A stretch of 52,626 nt of DNA from Bacteroidota bacterium (GCA_016183765.1 JACPEA010000015.1:1-52626); one strand, 5' to 3'. Counted from the first letter of the stretch, positions 24,134 through 33,141 are shown. The notes: generated by a model not told the origin, from the letters alone. Made by a program: numbers and translations.

Positions 24134-25762
24134 TTACCAGAATACAGTATACAATGCGGCCAGTATTCCCAATATGATCACGGAACCGATAACAAAACCG
24201 GTATTTACCCGGAACCATTTCGGGTCCACTTCTATGATGGCTTTCTCATTTTCCTTCTGCGGGAAGCACCAACTAATGAGGACCATCACAACCGCCACTG
24301 TTACAAAAGTAATCGTCATCCTGTCGAGAAAAGGATAATCAGGGAACCAATCATTTGTCCATACCGGCAGGAATTTCAAAACAGTAGAAACCGGGATCGT
24401 CAACAATGCGCCTGCCATGGCTGCCTGGGCAGTGGTTCTTTTCCAGAAAAAACCCAGCAGGAAAATGGCCAGTACACCCGGTGACACAAAACCCACATAT
24501 TCCTGGATGAATTGATACGCCTGGTCGAGCGAGCGGAGTGCCGGCGCCACCAGTGCCGCTGCGATCATGGATACCAATACCGCCCAGCGGCCCACCCTGA
24601 CCAGTTTCTTTTCTGAAGCGTTTTTGTTGAAGAACTTACGGTAAATGTCCAATGAGAAAATAGTAGCAATACTGTTGGCCTTGCCTGCCAGTGAAGCCAC
24701 GATGGCGGCCGTTAAAGCAGCAAAAGCGATCCCTTTTAAGCCAGCAGGCAACAGGTTCATCAGTGTGGGATAGGCATGATCCGGTTTGATCACGCCCCCA
24801 TCACTCATTTCCTGCAGAAACAGGCCTTTCTGGTGCAAGACATACATCGTGATTCCCGGCAATACCGCGATCACCGGAACCAGGAGCTTTAAAAAGGCAG
24901 CAAATAAAATCCCTTTACGGGCCGTAGGCAGATCGGCGCCCAATGCCCGCTGCACGATGTACTGGTTACAGCCCCAATAAGCCAGGTTGTTAACCAGCAT
25001 ACCGCCGATCAGAACCGATAAACCTGGTAATTCCTTGTAATAGGGATCTCCTTTTTGAAAGATCATATGAAAATGTGTGGGTGCTTCCTTACGCAATACG
25101 GAAAGTCCTTTCAGGATATCCTTTCCATAACCGTAATGTTCAGACAACAGCGACAATGCGAGATAGGTGGTTACCAATCCGCCAATGATCAGCACCAATA
25201 CCTGTATCACATCCGTATAACCGATCACTTTCATGCCACCCACGGTTACAATGATCGCGAACACACTTACCCCGGCCACACACCAGAAAAAACTGATCTC
25301 CGAAATGGAAGATATGGCCAGCGCACCGAGATAGATAATGGATGTGAGGTTCACAAACACATATACCAGTAACCAGAACACCGCCATGATGGTGCTCACA
25401 GTATCGTTATACCTTTTGGCCAGGAACTGCGGCATGGTATAAATGTGGTTCTTCAGGTACAACGGAATAATGAACACCGCCACCACGATCAGGGTAGCAG
25501 CCGACATCCATTCATAGGTGGAAATAGCCAGTCCGAGTGCAAAACCCGAACCCGACATACCGATAAAATGCTCTGCGGAAATATTGGAAGCGATCAGCGA
25601 TGCCCCAATGGCCCACCAGGTAAGCGAACCCTCTGCCAGAAAAAAATCTTTGGAACTGGTATTGGCCGATTTCTTTTTATGATAAATATAAATACCATAA
25701 ACGGTCACCACGATGAAATACAGAAAAAATACAATATAATCAGCAATATCTAATGTATGCAT
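24134..25762 (-). CDS. Sodium:solute symporter (SSS/SGLT family)
   Basis: The 542-residue protein has about 13 to 14 transmembrane helices with family features DFFLAEGSLTWWAIGASLIASNISAEHFIGMSGSGF-type sequence near the start and a CNQYIVQRALGA segment in the middle. The ASNISAEHFIG motif is typical of the SGLT subgroup that carries sugars with sodium. It follows the GH127 gene by 27 bases on the same strand, so arabinose or short arabinosides released by that enzyme are a reasonable substrate. The exact sugar is inferred from context. Confidence 0.9.
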   Translation of the reverse strand: MHTLDIADYIVFFLYFIVVTVYGIYIYHKKKSANTSSKDFFLAEGSLTWWAIGASLIASNISAEHFIGMSGSGFALGLAISTYEWMSAATLIVVAVFIIPLYLKNHIYTMPQFLAKRYNDTVSTIMAVFWLLVYVFVNLTSIIYLGALAISSISEISFFWCVAGVSVFAIIVTVGGMKVIGYTDVIQVLVLIIGGLVTTYLALSLLSEHYGYGKDILKGLSVLRKEAPTHFHMIFQKGDPYYKELPGLSVLIGGMLVNNLAYWGCNQYIVQRALGADLPTARKGILFAAFLKLLVPVIAVLPGITMYVLHQKGLFLQEMSDGGVIKPDHAYPTLMNLLPAGLKGIAFAALTAAIVASLAGKANSIATIFSLDIYRKFFNKNASEKKLVRVGRWAVLVSMIAAALVAPALRSLDQAYQFIQEYVGFVSPGVLAIFLLGFFWKRTTAQAAMAGALLTIPVSTVLKFLPVWTNDWFPDYPFLDRMTITFVTVAVVMVLISWCFPQKENEKAIIEVDPKWFRVNTGFVIGSVIILGILAALYTVFW

Positions 25763-25789
25763 AAACAGCAGGTTGGCGCAAAAATAGGT

Positions 25790-27763
25790 TTAATTGATCT
25801 TGATATCGATGATCCGTTGCGGCAACCAGACCTGCATCTGTCCGGCCCCGCGGTTGTTCCAGGTATAATAGGGAACGGCAGTGATCTTTTTTCTTTCCGT
25901 CTTTATATTATCTCCTCCTGGTAACACCGTTAACACAGTAGCTTCGGCCTGCAAACCAATGACAGGTTCGGTAAGCACCTGGTAAGGAATAGTCTGTACA
26001 TCCGCGTTTTCCGGCAATACCAGGTTCATGGCCCGGCCCTCATTATCGGTACCTTCCACGCAATATATCAACGGCCCCCGTTGCAGGGCCACTCTTTCTG
26101 TATTGGCTTTCACTTCTGCCCGGCTGTACACACGCCTGATCTCCATCGGAAACAAAACCGTCAGCTTATCACCCGGCGCCCATTCGCGGTTGACGACCAG
26201 ATATCCTTTTTCCAGTTGATATTTTACCGGATGGTCATTCACACTGACCACCGCAGCAGCAACCTGTTGCTGTGCATCATACATATACAAACCACCGGGC
26301 ACAGCTTCACCGGACACCCATCCCGGATAACGTACCCGTAAAGCAAAAACTGTTTTCTTTTTTGGCGATACATGAATATCCATGGCACCCTCCCATGGAT
26401 AATGGGTTTGTGTGCGGATACTTACTTCCTGGTCTTTCAGTGGAATGTTTGTCTGACTTCCGACAAATAAATTCACCCAGATACTGTTTTCGTTATAACC
26501 ATATATATAATTGCCTAACGATGCCAGCAGCCTGGCAATATTCGATGGGCAGCAGGCCGTGCCAAACCAATCCCTTCTGGCCTGTTTGCCATTGGAGGCT
26601 AATACATTGCCATAAAAGAATTGATTGCCCGCCAGTGAAATACCATCCAATGCTCCGTTATATAAACTCTTCTCCAGCACATCTATATATTTCGCATCAC
26701 CTGTCAGCATCCCCATGCGCTGGTTCCAGAATACCATTCCTACAGATGCACAGGTTTCACAATAGGCATTTTCATTGGGCAGGTCATAATCTACCGAGAA
26801 CCCTTCGTTGCTGCCGGAAGAACCGATCCCCCCGGTGATGTACATATTGCGGTATACCACATCTTCCCAAACCGTTTTCATCGCATGCATGTACCCTTCA
26901 TCTCCTGTCAATGCCGCCACATCAGCAGCGCCGGTATACAGGTACATGGCCCTCACCGCATGACCGGTGATCTCCCGCTGTTCTTTCACAGGTTTGCTGT
27001 CCTGCGCGTAAGCAGTGTCCTTCCAGTCTGTCCAGGTGTACCCTACCGCTTTTTTCTGTCCGCGTTCGCTCAGGAGCCAGTCTGCCAGGTTCAGGTATTT
27101 CTTTTGACTGGTAGCCGTATACAGTTTTACCAAAGCCAGTTCCAGTTCCTGGTGACCGGTCACCCAATCCCGTTTACCCGGACCGAACAGGGAATCAAAA
27201 TGGTCTGCAAAGCGGATGGCCACATCCAACAGTTTTCTTTTGCCGGTAGCATCGTAGTAGGCAACAGCGGCTTCTATGAGGTGGCCGCCATTATAGTCCT
27301 CGTGCATGCTCATGTCCGTCCAGCGTTTATTTGGAAACTGGAGACTGTAATACGTATTGATATAACCGTCGGGCAATTGCGCTGCTGCGATCAGGTCGAT
27401 CCATTCATCCGCTTTTTTCTCCAGGACTGCATCGGGATGGTTTTTTAAAGAGTAGGCGATCGCTTCCAGCGCTTTGAATACATCTGAATCGTCATAAAAG
27501 ATCCCCTGGAACTTACCCTGCTTTTTGCCCGCCGCGATCTCAAAATTGCGGATACGGGGTGTTTTTACTTCTGTCTGGTCGATACACACCGGAATGGTCA
27601 CCGTTGACACCTTCTCCAGTTTGGGCCGCCAGAAATCATCGGTGATCCGGACCTTCGAAAAATTAACGGCCTGGTATTTCTGTAAGGTACTTTGCGCCTG
27701 AACCATTATGCCACACAGCAGTGAGCCCGCTAACAGGCAATTCCGGTAAGAAGTAAACAACAT
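25790..27763 (-). CDS. Glycoside hydrolase family 127 (beta-L-arabinofuranosidase-like)
   Basis: The 657-residue protein begins with a signal peptide (cleavage likely after VQAQ), so it acts in the periplasm or outside. The catalytic features of GH127 are present: Glu320 in SGSNEGF (acid/base), Glu336 and Cys338 in CETC, and the Cys404-Cys405 pair in TACCPSN. In the characterised Bifidobacterium enzyme the equivalent Glu and three Cys bind zinc and one Cys is the nucleophile. The N-terminal part shows the (alpha/alpha)6-barrel pattern with DSDVFKALEAIAYSL. It probably releases L-arabinofuranose from plant or glycoprotein glycans. It forms a two-gene operon with the symporter. Confidence 0.92.
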   Translation of the reverse strand: MLFTSYRNCLLAGSLLCGIMVQAQSTLQKYQAVNFSKVRITDDFWRPKLEKVSTVTIPVCIDQTEVKTPRIRNFEIAAGKKQGKFQGIFYDDSDVFKALEAIAYSLKNHPDAVLEKKADEWIDLIAAAQLPDGYINTYYSLQFPNKRWTDMSMHEDYNGGHLIEAAVAYYDATGKRKLLDVAIRFADHFDSLFGPGKRDWVTGHQELELALVKLYTATSQKKYLNLADWLLSERGQKKAVGYTWTDWKDTAYAQDSKPVKEQREITGHAVRAMYLYTGAADVAALTGDEGYMHAMKTVWEDVVYRNMYITGGIGSSGSNEGFSVDYDLPNENAYCETCASVGMVFWNQRMGMLTGDAKYIDVLEKSLYNGALDGISLAGNQFFYGNVLASNGKQARRDWFGTACCPSNIARLLASLGNYIYGYNENSIWVNLFVGSQTNIPLKDQEVSIRTQTHYPWEGAMDIHVSPKKKTVFALRVRYPGWVSGEAVPGGLYMYDAQQQVAAAVVSVNDHPVKYQLEKGYLVVNREWAPGDKLTVLFPMEIRRVYSRAEVKANTERVALQRGPLIYCVEGTDNEGRAMNLVLPENADVQTIPYQVLTEPVIGLQAEATVLTVLPGGDNIKTERKKITAVPYYTWNNRGAGQMQVWLPQRIIDIKIN

Positions 27764-27976
27764 GGCAGTAGTTTTGTTAGTAACAAGATAAGCTAAATCG
27801 GGTTGCTGTTACAGGCCTTTTTCAGATCGGATTCTTTAGGAAAACGGACCGCAGCTGAATATATCAACAACAATAGCTACTACTACCATTTATATAAAAA
27901 CAGAACCATTGATTCCGGAAACCTGTAATTTCCCTATCCCGTAACCTTACCACATTAAAGAATAAAAAACCACACT

Positions 27977-28498
27977 ATGAAAAGAACAACCTTTCTCAAA
28001 ACTGTTGTACTGAGCTTTGCCTTGTCCTGCATCAGTACCCTTAGCTGGTCGCAGGCCAGTCCGGCAGCCACCGCCACCGGAACCATCCATGGCGCCAATA
28101 TTACGATCAGGTACAGCAGTCCTTCTGTAAAAGGCCGCCAGATCTGGGGGGCATTGGTACCTTATAACAAAGTATGGCGTGCCGGAGCCAACCAGGCAAC
28201 CATTCTGGAAACAGATAAGGATATTACCGTAGAAGGCAAGAAACTGCCTGCCGGTAAGTACAGCATCTATGCCATACCCGGTGAAACGGAATGGACCATC
28301 ATCGTGAACGCACAAACCGGCCAGTGGGGTATTACCCGCCAGGGTGAGACCACAGCTGATCCGGCCAAAGACGTATTTCGGGTAACGGTGAAACCGAAGA
28401 AATCCGCCAGCATGAACGAGCGTTTGGTCTACAGCATCAACGACAAAGGTTTTGTACTGAGCTGGGAAAACCTGGATGTGCCCGTGCACATCAAATAA
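27977..28498 (+). CDS. DUF2911 family exported protein
   Basis: The 173-residue protein has a signal peptide (basic MKRTTF, hydrophobic core, cleavage near WSQA) and the DUF2911 pattern: ITIRYSSPSVKGRQIWG, LVPYNKVWRAGANQAT, GKKLPAGKYSIYAIPGE and WTIIVN. The family is widespread in Bacteroidota and its function is unknown. It is divergent from the GH127 gene (213-base spacer with no recognisable promoter) and ends before a terminator, so it is monocistronic. Confidence 0.9.
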   Translation: MKRTTFLKTVVLSFALSCISTLSWSQASPAATATGTIHGANITIRYSSPSVKGRQIWGALVPYNKVWRAGANQATILETDKDITVEGKKLPAGKYSIYAIPGETEWTIIVNAQTGQWGITRQGETTADPAKDVFRVTVKPKKSASMNERLVYSINDKGFVLSWENLDVPVHIK

Positions 28499-28519
28499 AC
28501 CGGCAGCTCGCTGACAGGG

Positions 28520-28546
28520 GCCTGCTGTGCGCAACAGCAGGCTTTT
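28520..28546 (+). terminator. Terminator after the DUF2911 gene
   Basis: A perfect 9-bp stem (28520-28528 with 28534-28542, GCCTGCTGT/ACAGCAGGC), 5-base loop and TTTT at 28543-28546 lie 22 bases after the stop. Confidence 0.75.
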
Positions 28547-28686
28547 GATTTAGCGTCCCATGAACGCCGAGGGCAGGTCTGCTGATCAAAGCAATACCTA
28601 TGGCAGTATTTTTTATAGGATACCAGGCAGGATACGGCAGGCTGCGCAAACAATAAAATCTTTATCTTTCCGGAAAATAGTAACCA

Positions 28687-29136
28687 ATGAAAAAAATATT
28701 AGCGGGAGTTAGTTTTCTTCTTTTTGTAGGCCTGGCAACAGCACATGCCCAGACACAAAACACTTCATCCACACAGGCTGCGATGGCATTTACAGCCGAT
28801 ACGTATGATTTTGGCACCATCCCACAGGGCACACCGGTAAACCATGTATTCACTTTCAAGAATACCGGCAAAGAGCCCCTGGTCATCACTTCTGTTACGG
28901 CTTCCTGCGGCTGTACCACACCTGAATGGCCTAAAGAGCCCGTAAAACCAGGTGGTACTGCTTCTATCAAAGCTATTTACAATGCAGCAGCCATGGGCCC
29001 CTTCACCAAAACAATCACGGTGGTTTCCAATGCCAATCCCAACCAGAAAGTGCTGGTGATCAAAGGTGAGGTAAAAGCACAGACCGCTACAACAGCAGCT
29101 GCTCCTGTACAACAGGCAGCTCCTAAAAAGAACTAA
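28687..29136 (+). CDS. DUF1573 family exported protein
   Basis: The 149-residue protein has a signal peptide ending near AHAQ, followed by a single DUF1573 beta-sandwich: YDFGTIPQGTPVNHVFTFKNTG, the ITSVTASCGCTTPEWPKEPVKPGG segment with the characteristic SCGCT, and VVSNANPNQKVLVIKGEV. A low-complexity Ala/Gln/Pro tail follows. The family is common in Bacteroidota and may bind or scaffold at the envelope; no function is established. The gene stands alone between terminators. Confidence 0.92.
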   Translation: MKKILAGVSFLLFVGLATAHAQTQNTSSTQAAMAFTADTYDFGTIPQGTPVNHVFTFKNTGKEPLVITSVTASCGCTTPEWPKEPVKPGGTASIKAIYNAAAMGPFTKTITVVSNANPNQKVLVIKGEVKAQTATTAAAPVQQAAPKKN

Positions 29137-29157
29137 CTTTTTCATTCGCATACAGCG

Positions 29158-29194
29158 CACCCCATAGCAAGACCTGCTACGGGGTGTTTTTTTA
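29158..29194 (+). terminator. Terminator after the DUF1573 gene
   Basis: A 12-bp stem with one mismatch (29158-29169 with 29175-29186, CACCCC/GGGGTG ends) is followed by a run of T from 29187. It starts 22 bases after the stop. Confidence 0.8.
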
Positions 29195-29256
29195 TCTGCA
29201 TCACCCAAAAAGCTTTTAACAGTATCTTAATAAGCCTCTGGCAACATTTTTGGTCT

Positions 29257-29529
29257 ATGAAGTTTCTTGTGAATAAGAACCCTAACCATATGCAGCCCTT
29301 ACTCAACGGTATCCAGAAAATACTGAAACAAAAACTGAACATTTCTTTTACACCCATCAGTCCCACAACAGATCTGAAGAAGGACCTGGAACTGGTTGAC
29401 TGGGAGATGCAATACCTGCTGAATGCGGTAGAAAACAAATGGCATGTATCCATTGCACAAAACGAGCAGGAAAACATCGGCAACGTGGAACAGTTGCTGG
29501 CAGCTGTGCGAAAACAACGACTAAGCTAA
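29257..29529 (+). CDS. Acyl-carrier-protein-like small protein lacking the phosphopantetheine serine
   Basis: The 90-residue protein (79 if started at the ATG at 29290) resembles the four-helix acyl carrier fold: a first helix MQPLLNGIQKILKQKL, then TDLKKDLELVDWEMQYLLNAVENKWHVSI and a final NVEQLLAAV helix. In true ACPs the DSL serine carries phosphopantetheine. Here the aligned tripeptide is VDW, so there is no attachment serine. It may therefore be a structural or regulatory ACP paralogue. It lies alone between a terminator and the metallo-hydrolase gene. The assignment is by pattern only. Confidence 0.6.
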   Translation: MKFLVNKNPNHMQPLLNGIQKILKQKLNISFTPISPTTDLKKDLELVDWEMQYLLNAVENKWHVSIAQNEQENIGNVEQLLAAVRKQRLS

Positions 29530-29578
29530 AGTCCTACTCTGCCTACCGATTAACCCTGCAGAATTGCGGTATTGGTGT

Positions 29579-29586
29579 TAGTTTTG
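29579..29586 (+). promoter_or_regulatory. TAnnTTTG box before the metallo-hydrolase gene
   Basis: TAGTTTTG (29579-29586) is a perfect -7 box, only 6 bases before the ATG at 29593. No TTG is found 19 bases upstream. If real, the mRNA would be nearly leaderless. Confidence 0.3.
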
Positions 29587-29592
29587 CAACCC

Positions 29593-30429
29593 ATGTCGCT
29601 ATACATCACTTCTCTTAACTCGGGCAGCAACGGCAATTGCTATTATGTGGGTAACGGCCAGGAAGCTGTACTGATAGATGCAGGTATCTCCTGCCGTGAA
29701 ACAGAGAAAAGAATGAAACGGCTGGGACTGGAAATGGCACAGGTAAAAGCCATTTTCGTTTCGCATGAACATGGTGACCATATCACCGGCGTGCCGGCAC
29801 TGTCAAAAAAATTCCGCTTACCGGTCTATATCACGGAAACTACTTTTTCCAACAGTAATATTCCCATTGAAGCCGATCTGATCCATCGTTTTCAGCCCCA
29901 TGAAGCTGTCCGGATCGGCGGCATTGCTGTTACGGCTTTCCCTAAATTTCATGATGCTGCGGAACCCCATAGTTTCCTGGTCAGCTCCCATGAAGTGAAT
30001 GTAGGCGTGTTCACCGACCTGGGTTTTGCCTGTGAGCAGCTGATCCGTTATTTCAAACAATGCCATGCGGCCTTTCTCGAAGCCAATTATGATGTGAACA
30101 TGCTTGAAAAGGGAAACTATCCATACCACCTCAAAAAGCGCATCAGTGGCGGGCAGGGACATCTTTCCAATGAACAGGCCTTACAACTTTTCCTGCAGCA
30201 CAGACCGGCTCATATGAGCCACCTGGTACTGGCACATCTCTCCAAGAACAATAACCATCCCAAACTGGTAGAAGACCTTTTTCAGCAGCACGCAGGCAGC
30301 ACCCGGATCGTGGTGGCTTCCCGCTACCAGGAAACGGAACTGTACCATATACAGGCGAATGGTACAGCACAGACCATACAACAACCCCAACCTCCTGGGC
30401 CATCACAGGTGCAGCTTTCGCTGTTCTGA
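29593..30429 (+). CDS. Metallo-beta-lactamase-fold hydrolase (YycJ/WalJ-like)
   Basis: The start at 29593 (MSLYITSLNSGSNGNC) is the normal one for the family; the frame opens 7 codons earlier. The 278-residue protein has the MBL metal motif His58-x-His60-x-Asp62-His63 (SHEHGDH), then PKFHDAAEPHSFLV, VFTDLGFACE and EANYDVNML. SGSNGNCYYV at the start is typical of YycJ-like cytoplasmic MBL proteins, which include 5'-3' exonuclease-like enzymes. The exact substrate is not known. It is convergent with the M28 peptidase gene and shares a terminator. Confidence 0.9.
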   Translation: MSLYITSLNSGSNGNCYYVGNGQEAVLIDAGISCRETEKRMKRLGLEMAQVKAIFVSHEHGDHITGVPALSKKFRLPVYITETTFSNSNIPIEADLIHRFQPHEAVRIGGIAVTAFPKFHDAAEPHSFLVSSHEVNVGVFTDLGFACEQLIRYFKQCHAAFLEANYDVNMLEKGNYPYHLKKRISGGQGHLSNEQALQLFLQHRPAHMSHLVLAHLSKNNNHPKLVEDLFQQHAGSTRIVVASRYQETELYHIQANGTAQTIQQPQPPGPSQVQLSLF

Positions 30430-30440
30430 TCACACACAAA

Positions 30441-30462
30441 AAAACCTCCCGGAGGAGGTTTT
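30441..30462. terminator. Bidirectional terminator between convergent genes
   Basis: A perfect 9-bp stem (30441-30449 with 30454-30462, AAAACCTCC/GGAGGTTTT) with a 4-base loop lies midway between the metallo-hydrolase and peptidase genes. A-rich and T-rich ends serve both strands. Confidence 0.8.
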
Positions 30463-30484
30463 CACTATGGTCATCTACTACTGA

Positions 30485-32080
30485 TCAATTGGTCGGCGCT
30501 ACCGGCCCTTTGCGGATGGCTTTGGTAGGCATTGGCCACAGAACGGGTTTGCCGGTACGGTCATTGGGCAATACGGCCTTATCCCTCGGGAAGGTATCCT
30601 GGTCTTCACAGGCCATATACACCAGGATCGCAGTGAGTAATGCGTTATTGCGCAGATCATCAAATACCACTTTATCGTAGGTATCCCGGTTGGTATGCCA
30701 GGTGTAGTTGAAATAAGACCAGTTCAAAGCACCCAATGAAAAACCGGGTGCGCCCACTGCCACAAAGGAGGCAAAATCGGAACCGCCACCACCGGGTGTT
30801 CCGGGAAAATTGGTTTTAATGGAGTCGCGCATGTTTTTGGGAACCGCAGACAACCAACGCGTCAGATACTCCCCGGCATGCTGGAATCCCTGCCCGGAAA
30901 TATTCACAATGCGGCCCGTACCATTATCCTGGTTGAACAATGCCTGCAGTTTGGCAACGATCTCCGGATGGTCTTCCACAAAAGCACGTGAGCCATTCAA
31001 CCCCTGCTCTTCGCTGCCCCAATGTCCTACCAGTATGGTCCTTTTGGGATGGGGATACACTTTTTTCAGGATACGCAAAGCTTCCATCATGGTTAGGGTG
31101 CCCGTGCCGTTATCGGTAGCGCCGGTACCGCCATCCCATGAATCGAAATGCGCGGAGAGCATCACATATTCATCCGGTTTCTCTGTACCCCTGATCTCTG
31201 CAAGGGTATTGTAGGTAGGTACGGTACCCAGCTCTTTCGAATCGGTACGTACACTGATCTTAGGATGATCACCCGACTCTACCAGACGGTATAACAGCCC
31301 GTAATCTTCCAGTGCTATGTCAACCGTAGGTATGCTGGAAGTATAGGCGCTGAAGATCTTGTTCACGCCAAAACCCTGCGACCAGTTACTGCCCACCACA
31401 CCTGCTGCTCCGGCTTTTTCCAGGATGATGGGTAACATACGCACAGAGTAACCCGTTTTTTTAATGCGTTTCGCCCAGGCATCCGTCTGTTCCTGCCGGG
31501 TGGCTTTCAGTTTGTCAAAAGATTCTTTGGTGCCGAATTCCTGCCAGTTCTGATCTGGCCGGCCGGTGGGTTGCTGCATGGATACCATCACAAATTTGCC
31601 TTTTACATTGGGCAGCCACTGTGCAAAAGCCAATGAATCGGCCAGGTCGGGCAGGATGATCAACTCCGCGGTGATGGCTTTTCCTTTGGTAGAAGGACTC
31701 CAGGCCAGCTGGGTGCCTTCCAGGCTTTTTACCCAGGGAGCAATCATGTCTATATGACTGATGCCCCTTTCCCATCCCTTCCATTCGCCCCATTTTTCAT
31801 TCCGTGCCGGGATACCCCAATTGGTATATTTTTCAACCGCCCAATCGTTGGCACGTTTCATCTGCGGGGTGCCCACCAAACGGGGACCGATCCTATCTAA
31901 TAATTCATGGGCCAATGGTTCAAGCTGGGAGTTCGTGTTGCCTTCTTTCAGGATCTGCTCAACCACAGATTCCTGCGACTGGGCAAGGACCGGGTTGGCG
32001 CTCAGAACGAAGGTCAGCATACAAAATCCGGCCAGGTGCCTGACGAAGCCGGAACGAAGTAAAGAATGAGAGGTTTTCAT
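30485..32080 (-). CDS. Exported M28-family zinc peptidase
   Basis: The 531-residue protein has a signal peptide ending near VLAQ. A PA-like insert (about 115-290) precedes the M28 core. The two-zinc ligands are in place: His311 (SAHFDSWDGG), Asp323 (ATDNGTG), Glu357-Glu358 (GSEEQGLNG), Asp385 (NQDNGTG) and His462 (TWHTNRDTYD). M28 enzymes are aminopeptidases or carboxypeptidases; the precise cleavage type is not readable. It probably degrades peptides in the periplasm. It is monocistronic, and a small inverted repeat (32085-32104) sits in its leader. Confidence 0.93.
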   Translation of the reverse strand: MKTSHSLLRSGFVRHLAGFCMLTFVLSANPVLAQSQESVVEQILKEGNTNSQLEPLAHELLDRIGPRLVGTPQMKRANDWAVEKYTNWGIPARNEKWGEWKGWERGISHIDMIAPWVKSLEGTQLAWSPSTKGKAITAELIILPDLADSLAFAQWLPNVKGKFVMVSMQQPTGRPDQNWQEFGTKESFDKLKATRQEQTDAWAKRIKKTGYSVRMLPIILEKAGAAGVVGSNWSQGFGVNKIFSAYTSSIPTVDIALEDYGLLYRLVESGDHPKISVRTDSKELGTVPTYNTLAEIRGTEKPDEYVMLSAHFDSWDGGTGATDNGTGTLTMMEALRILKKVYPHPKRTILVGHWGSEEQGLNGSRAFVEDHPEIVAKLQALFNQDNGTGRIVNISGQGFQHAGEYLTRWLSAVPKNMRDSIKTNFPGTPGGGGSDFASFVAVGAPGFSLGALNWSYFNYTWHTNRDTYDKVVFDDLRNNALLTAILVYMACEDQDTFPRDKAVLPNDRTGKPVLWPMPTKAIRKGPVAPTN

Positions 32081-32084
32081 GTGA

Positions 32085-32104
32085 CCAATGTATTAAAACA
32101 TTGG
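32085..32104. repeat. Inverted repeat in the M28 peptidase leader
   Basis: CCAATGT (32085-32091) and ACATTGG (32098-32104) form a 7-bp palindrome with a 6-base spacer 4 bases upstream of the peptidase start codon. It could be an operator or an RNA hairpin that affects translation. Confidence 0.4.
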
Positions 32105-32269
32105 TAAGCAGCCGAATAATTGGGATAAACGTGCGAAACCGCCTTTTTACCCGCCCAGCACCTGAAAATAGAATCGCGTAGTCATTATCCTACAAATCAT
32201 CAATTATTCATTACCTTAAAATCAAAAAATGACTGATAGGCGTAAAAGGGAATAGTTAGTTACTTTACA

Positions 32270-32454
32270 GTATCGCATTAAGCAAAGAACCCTGTTCTGG
32301 CCATAATGAGAGTAATATCCAAGAATCCTCTGTAAAGATCTTATCTGGCCGGCCAGTTCATCCAAGACGCAACCGGTCTTATTCCTTGAAAAACCCCAGT
32401 AGCGGGATGCTACACGAGCTTTGTAGGACGAACAACTTCTACAAAGCTTTTTTT
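32270..32454 (+). ncRNA. Candidate small RNA ending at an orphan terminator
   Basis: A strong + strand terminator (stem 32417-32426 with 32439-32448, then T-run to 32454) has no + strand gene anywhere upstream in the spacer. Several smaller hairpins precede it: GTAGC/GCTAC at 32399-32413, AAGAC/GTCTT near 32364-32380, and AGAG/CTCT near 32309-32331. The 5' end is a guess; a weak TACTTTAC element lies near 32261. No known RNA family was recognised. The rest of 32081-32548 shows no gene. Confidence 0.4.
32417..32454 (+). terminator. Orphan + strand terminator
   Basis: A perfect 10-bp stem (AGCTTTGTAG/CTACAAAGCT) with a 12-base loop and a seven-T tail points along the + strand. On the minus strand there is no U-run after the stem, so it is not the terminator of the receiver gene at 32549. 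Confidence 0.8.
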
Positions 32455-32548
32455 ATGCCGGTAAGTGCCGGCAATCAATATACCAGATGCAGCGATGCAG
32501 CAACCGGATGGCTACTGACCAAAGTCATTGCATCAAAAGAGGCGTTGT

Positions 32549-32974
32549 TTAAGAGAACAGTGGCTTCATCACCGGGTTTTCTTTCAGCTCTTCCAGGTTT
32601 TCTACACTCAACGGTTTGCTGATGAACTGCGCCACTACGGGGAATTGTTTTGCCAGGGCAAAATCTTCGGGGTCGATGGTGGATGAAAGGATAATAATAT
32701 GCGTGTTCGGCAATTGATCACGAAAACGGGGATCGTATTCCTGCAGGAATTCCCAACCATTCATCACCGGCATATTAATGTCGAGCAGGATCAGTTCCGG
32801 AGCCGCTGTTGAAGGATCTGCTTCTTCGGAAAATAATTTCTCAAAATACTCGAGTGCTTCACTGCCATCTATCACGGTATCTACGTCCAATGCAAAACCT
32901 GTCCGCTTCAACAGCAGCTGGGAGATCGTCAGAGAGATCGTATCATCATCAACACAAAGTACTTTTTTGAGCAT
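32549..32974 (-). CDS. Single-domain response regulator
   Basis: The 141-residue protein is a lone receiver: Asp9-Asp10-Asp11 in CVDDD, phosphoacceptor Asp65 in LILLDINMPVMNGWEFL, the SST switch region (IIILSST) and Lys120 in FISKPL. With no output domain it should act through protein contacts or as a phosphate shuttle. The closely spaced PAS kinases 20 kb away on the same replicon are possible donors but there is no local kinase. It stands alone, 167 bases downstream of the FkbM gene on the same strand. Confidence 0.93.
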   Translation of the reverse strand: MLKKVLCVDDDTISLTISQLLLKRTGFALDVDTVIDGSEALEYFEKLFSEEADPSTAAPELILLDINMPVMNGWEFLQEYDPRFRDQLPNTHIIILSSTIDPEDFALAKQFPVVAQFISKPLSVENLEELKENPVMKPLFS

Positions 32975-33141
32975 TGGTTTTCGTTTGTAACATTAGCAGG
33001 CCCGGTCAATCGTTCGTGTTTGGCAAAGATGCATCTTTCAGGAAAACGAAATGAATTCTTTTTGCCTGCAGCGAAGGTAATTGATATCTTATAAGAACAG
33101 GGGAAGCCTGGCAAAAACTATGCCGCCGGTTTACATTTCAG

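Noticed and set aside
32320..32380. SAM-I riboswitch-like fragment (GCAACCGG and CTTATCT)
   Set aside because: The order and spacing of the conserved blocks do not fit, and no methionine or SAM gene follows on that strand.
32386..32622. Open frame of 78 codons on the + strand over the orphan terminator
   Set aside because: It crosses the terminator and runs antisense into the receiver gene; the composition does not look like a protein.
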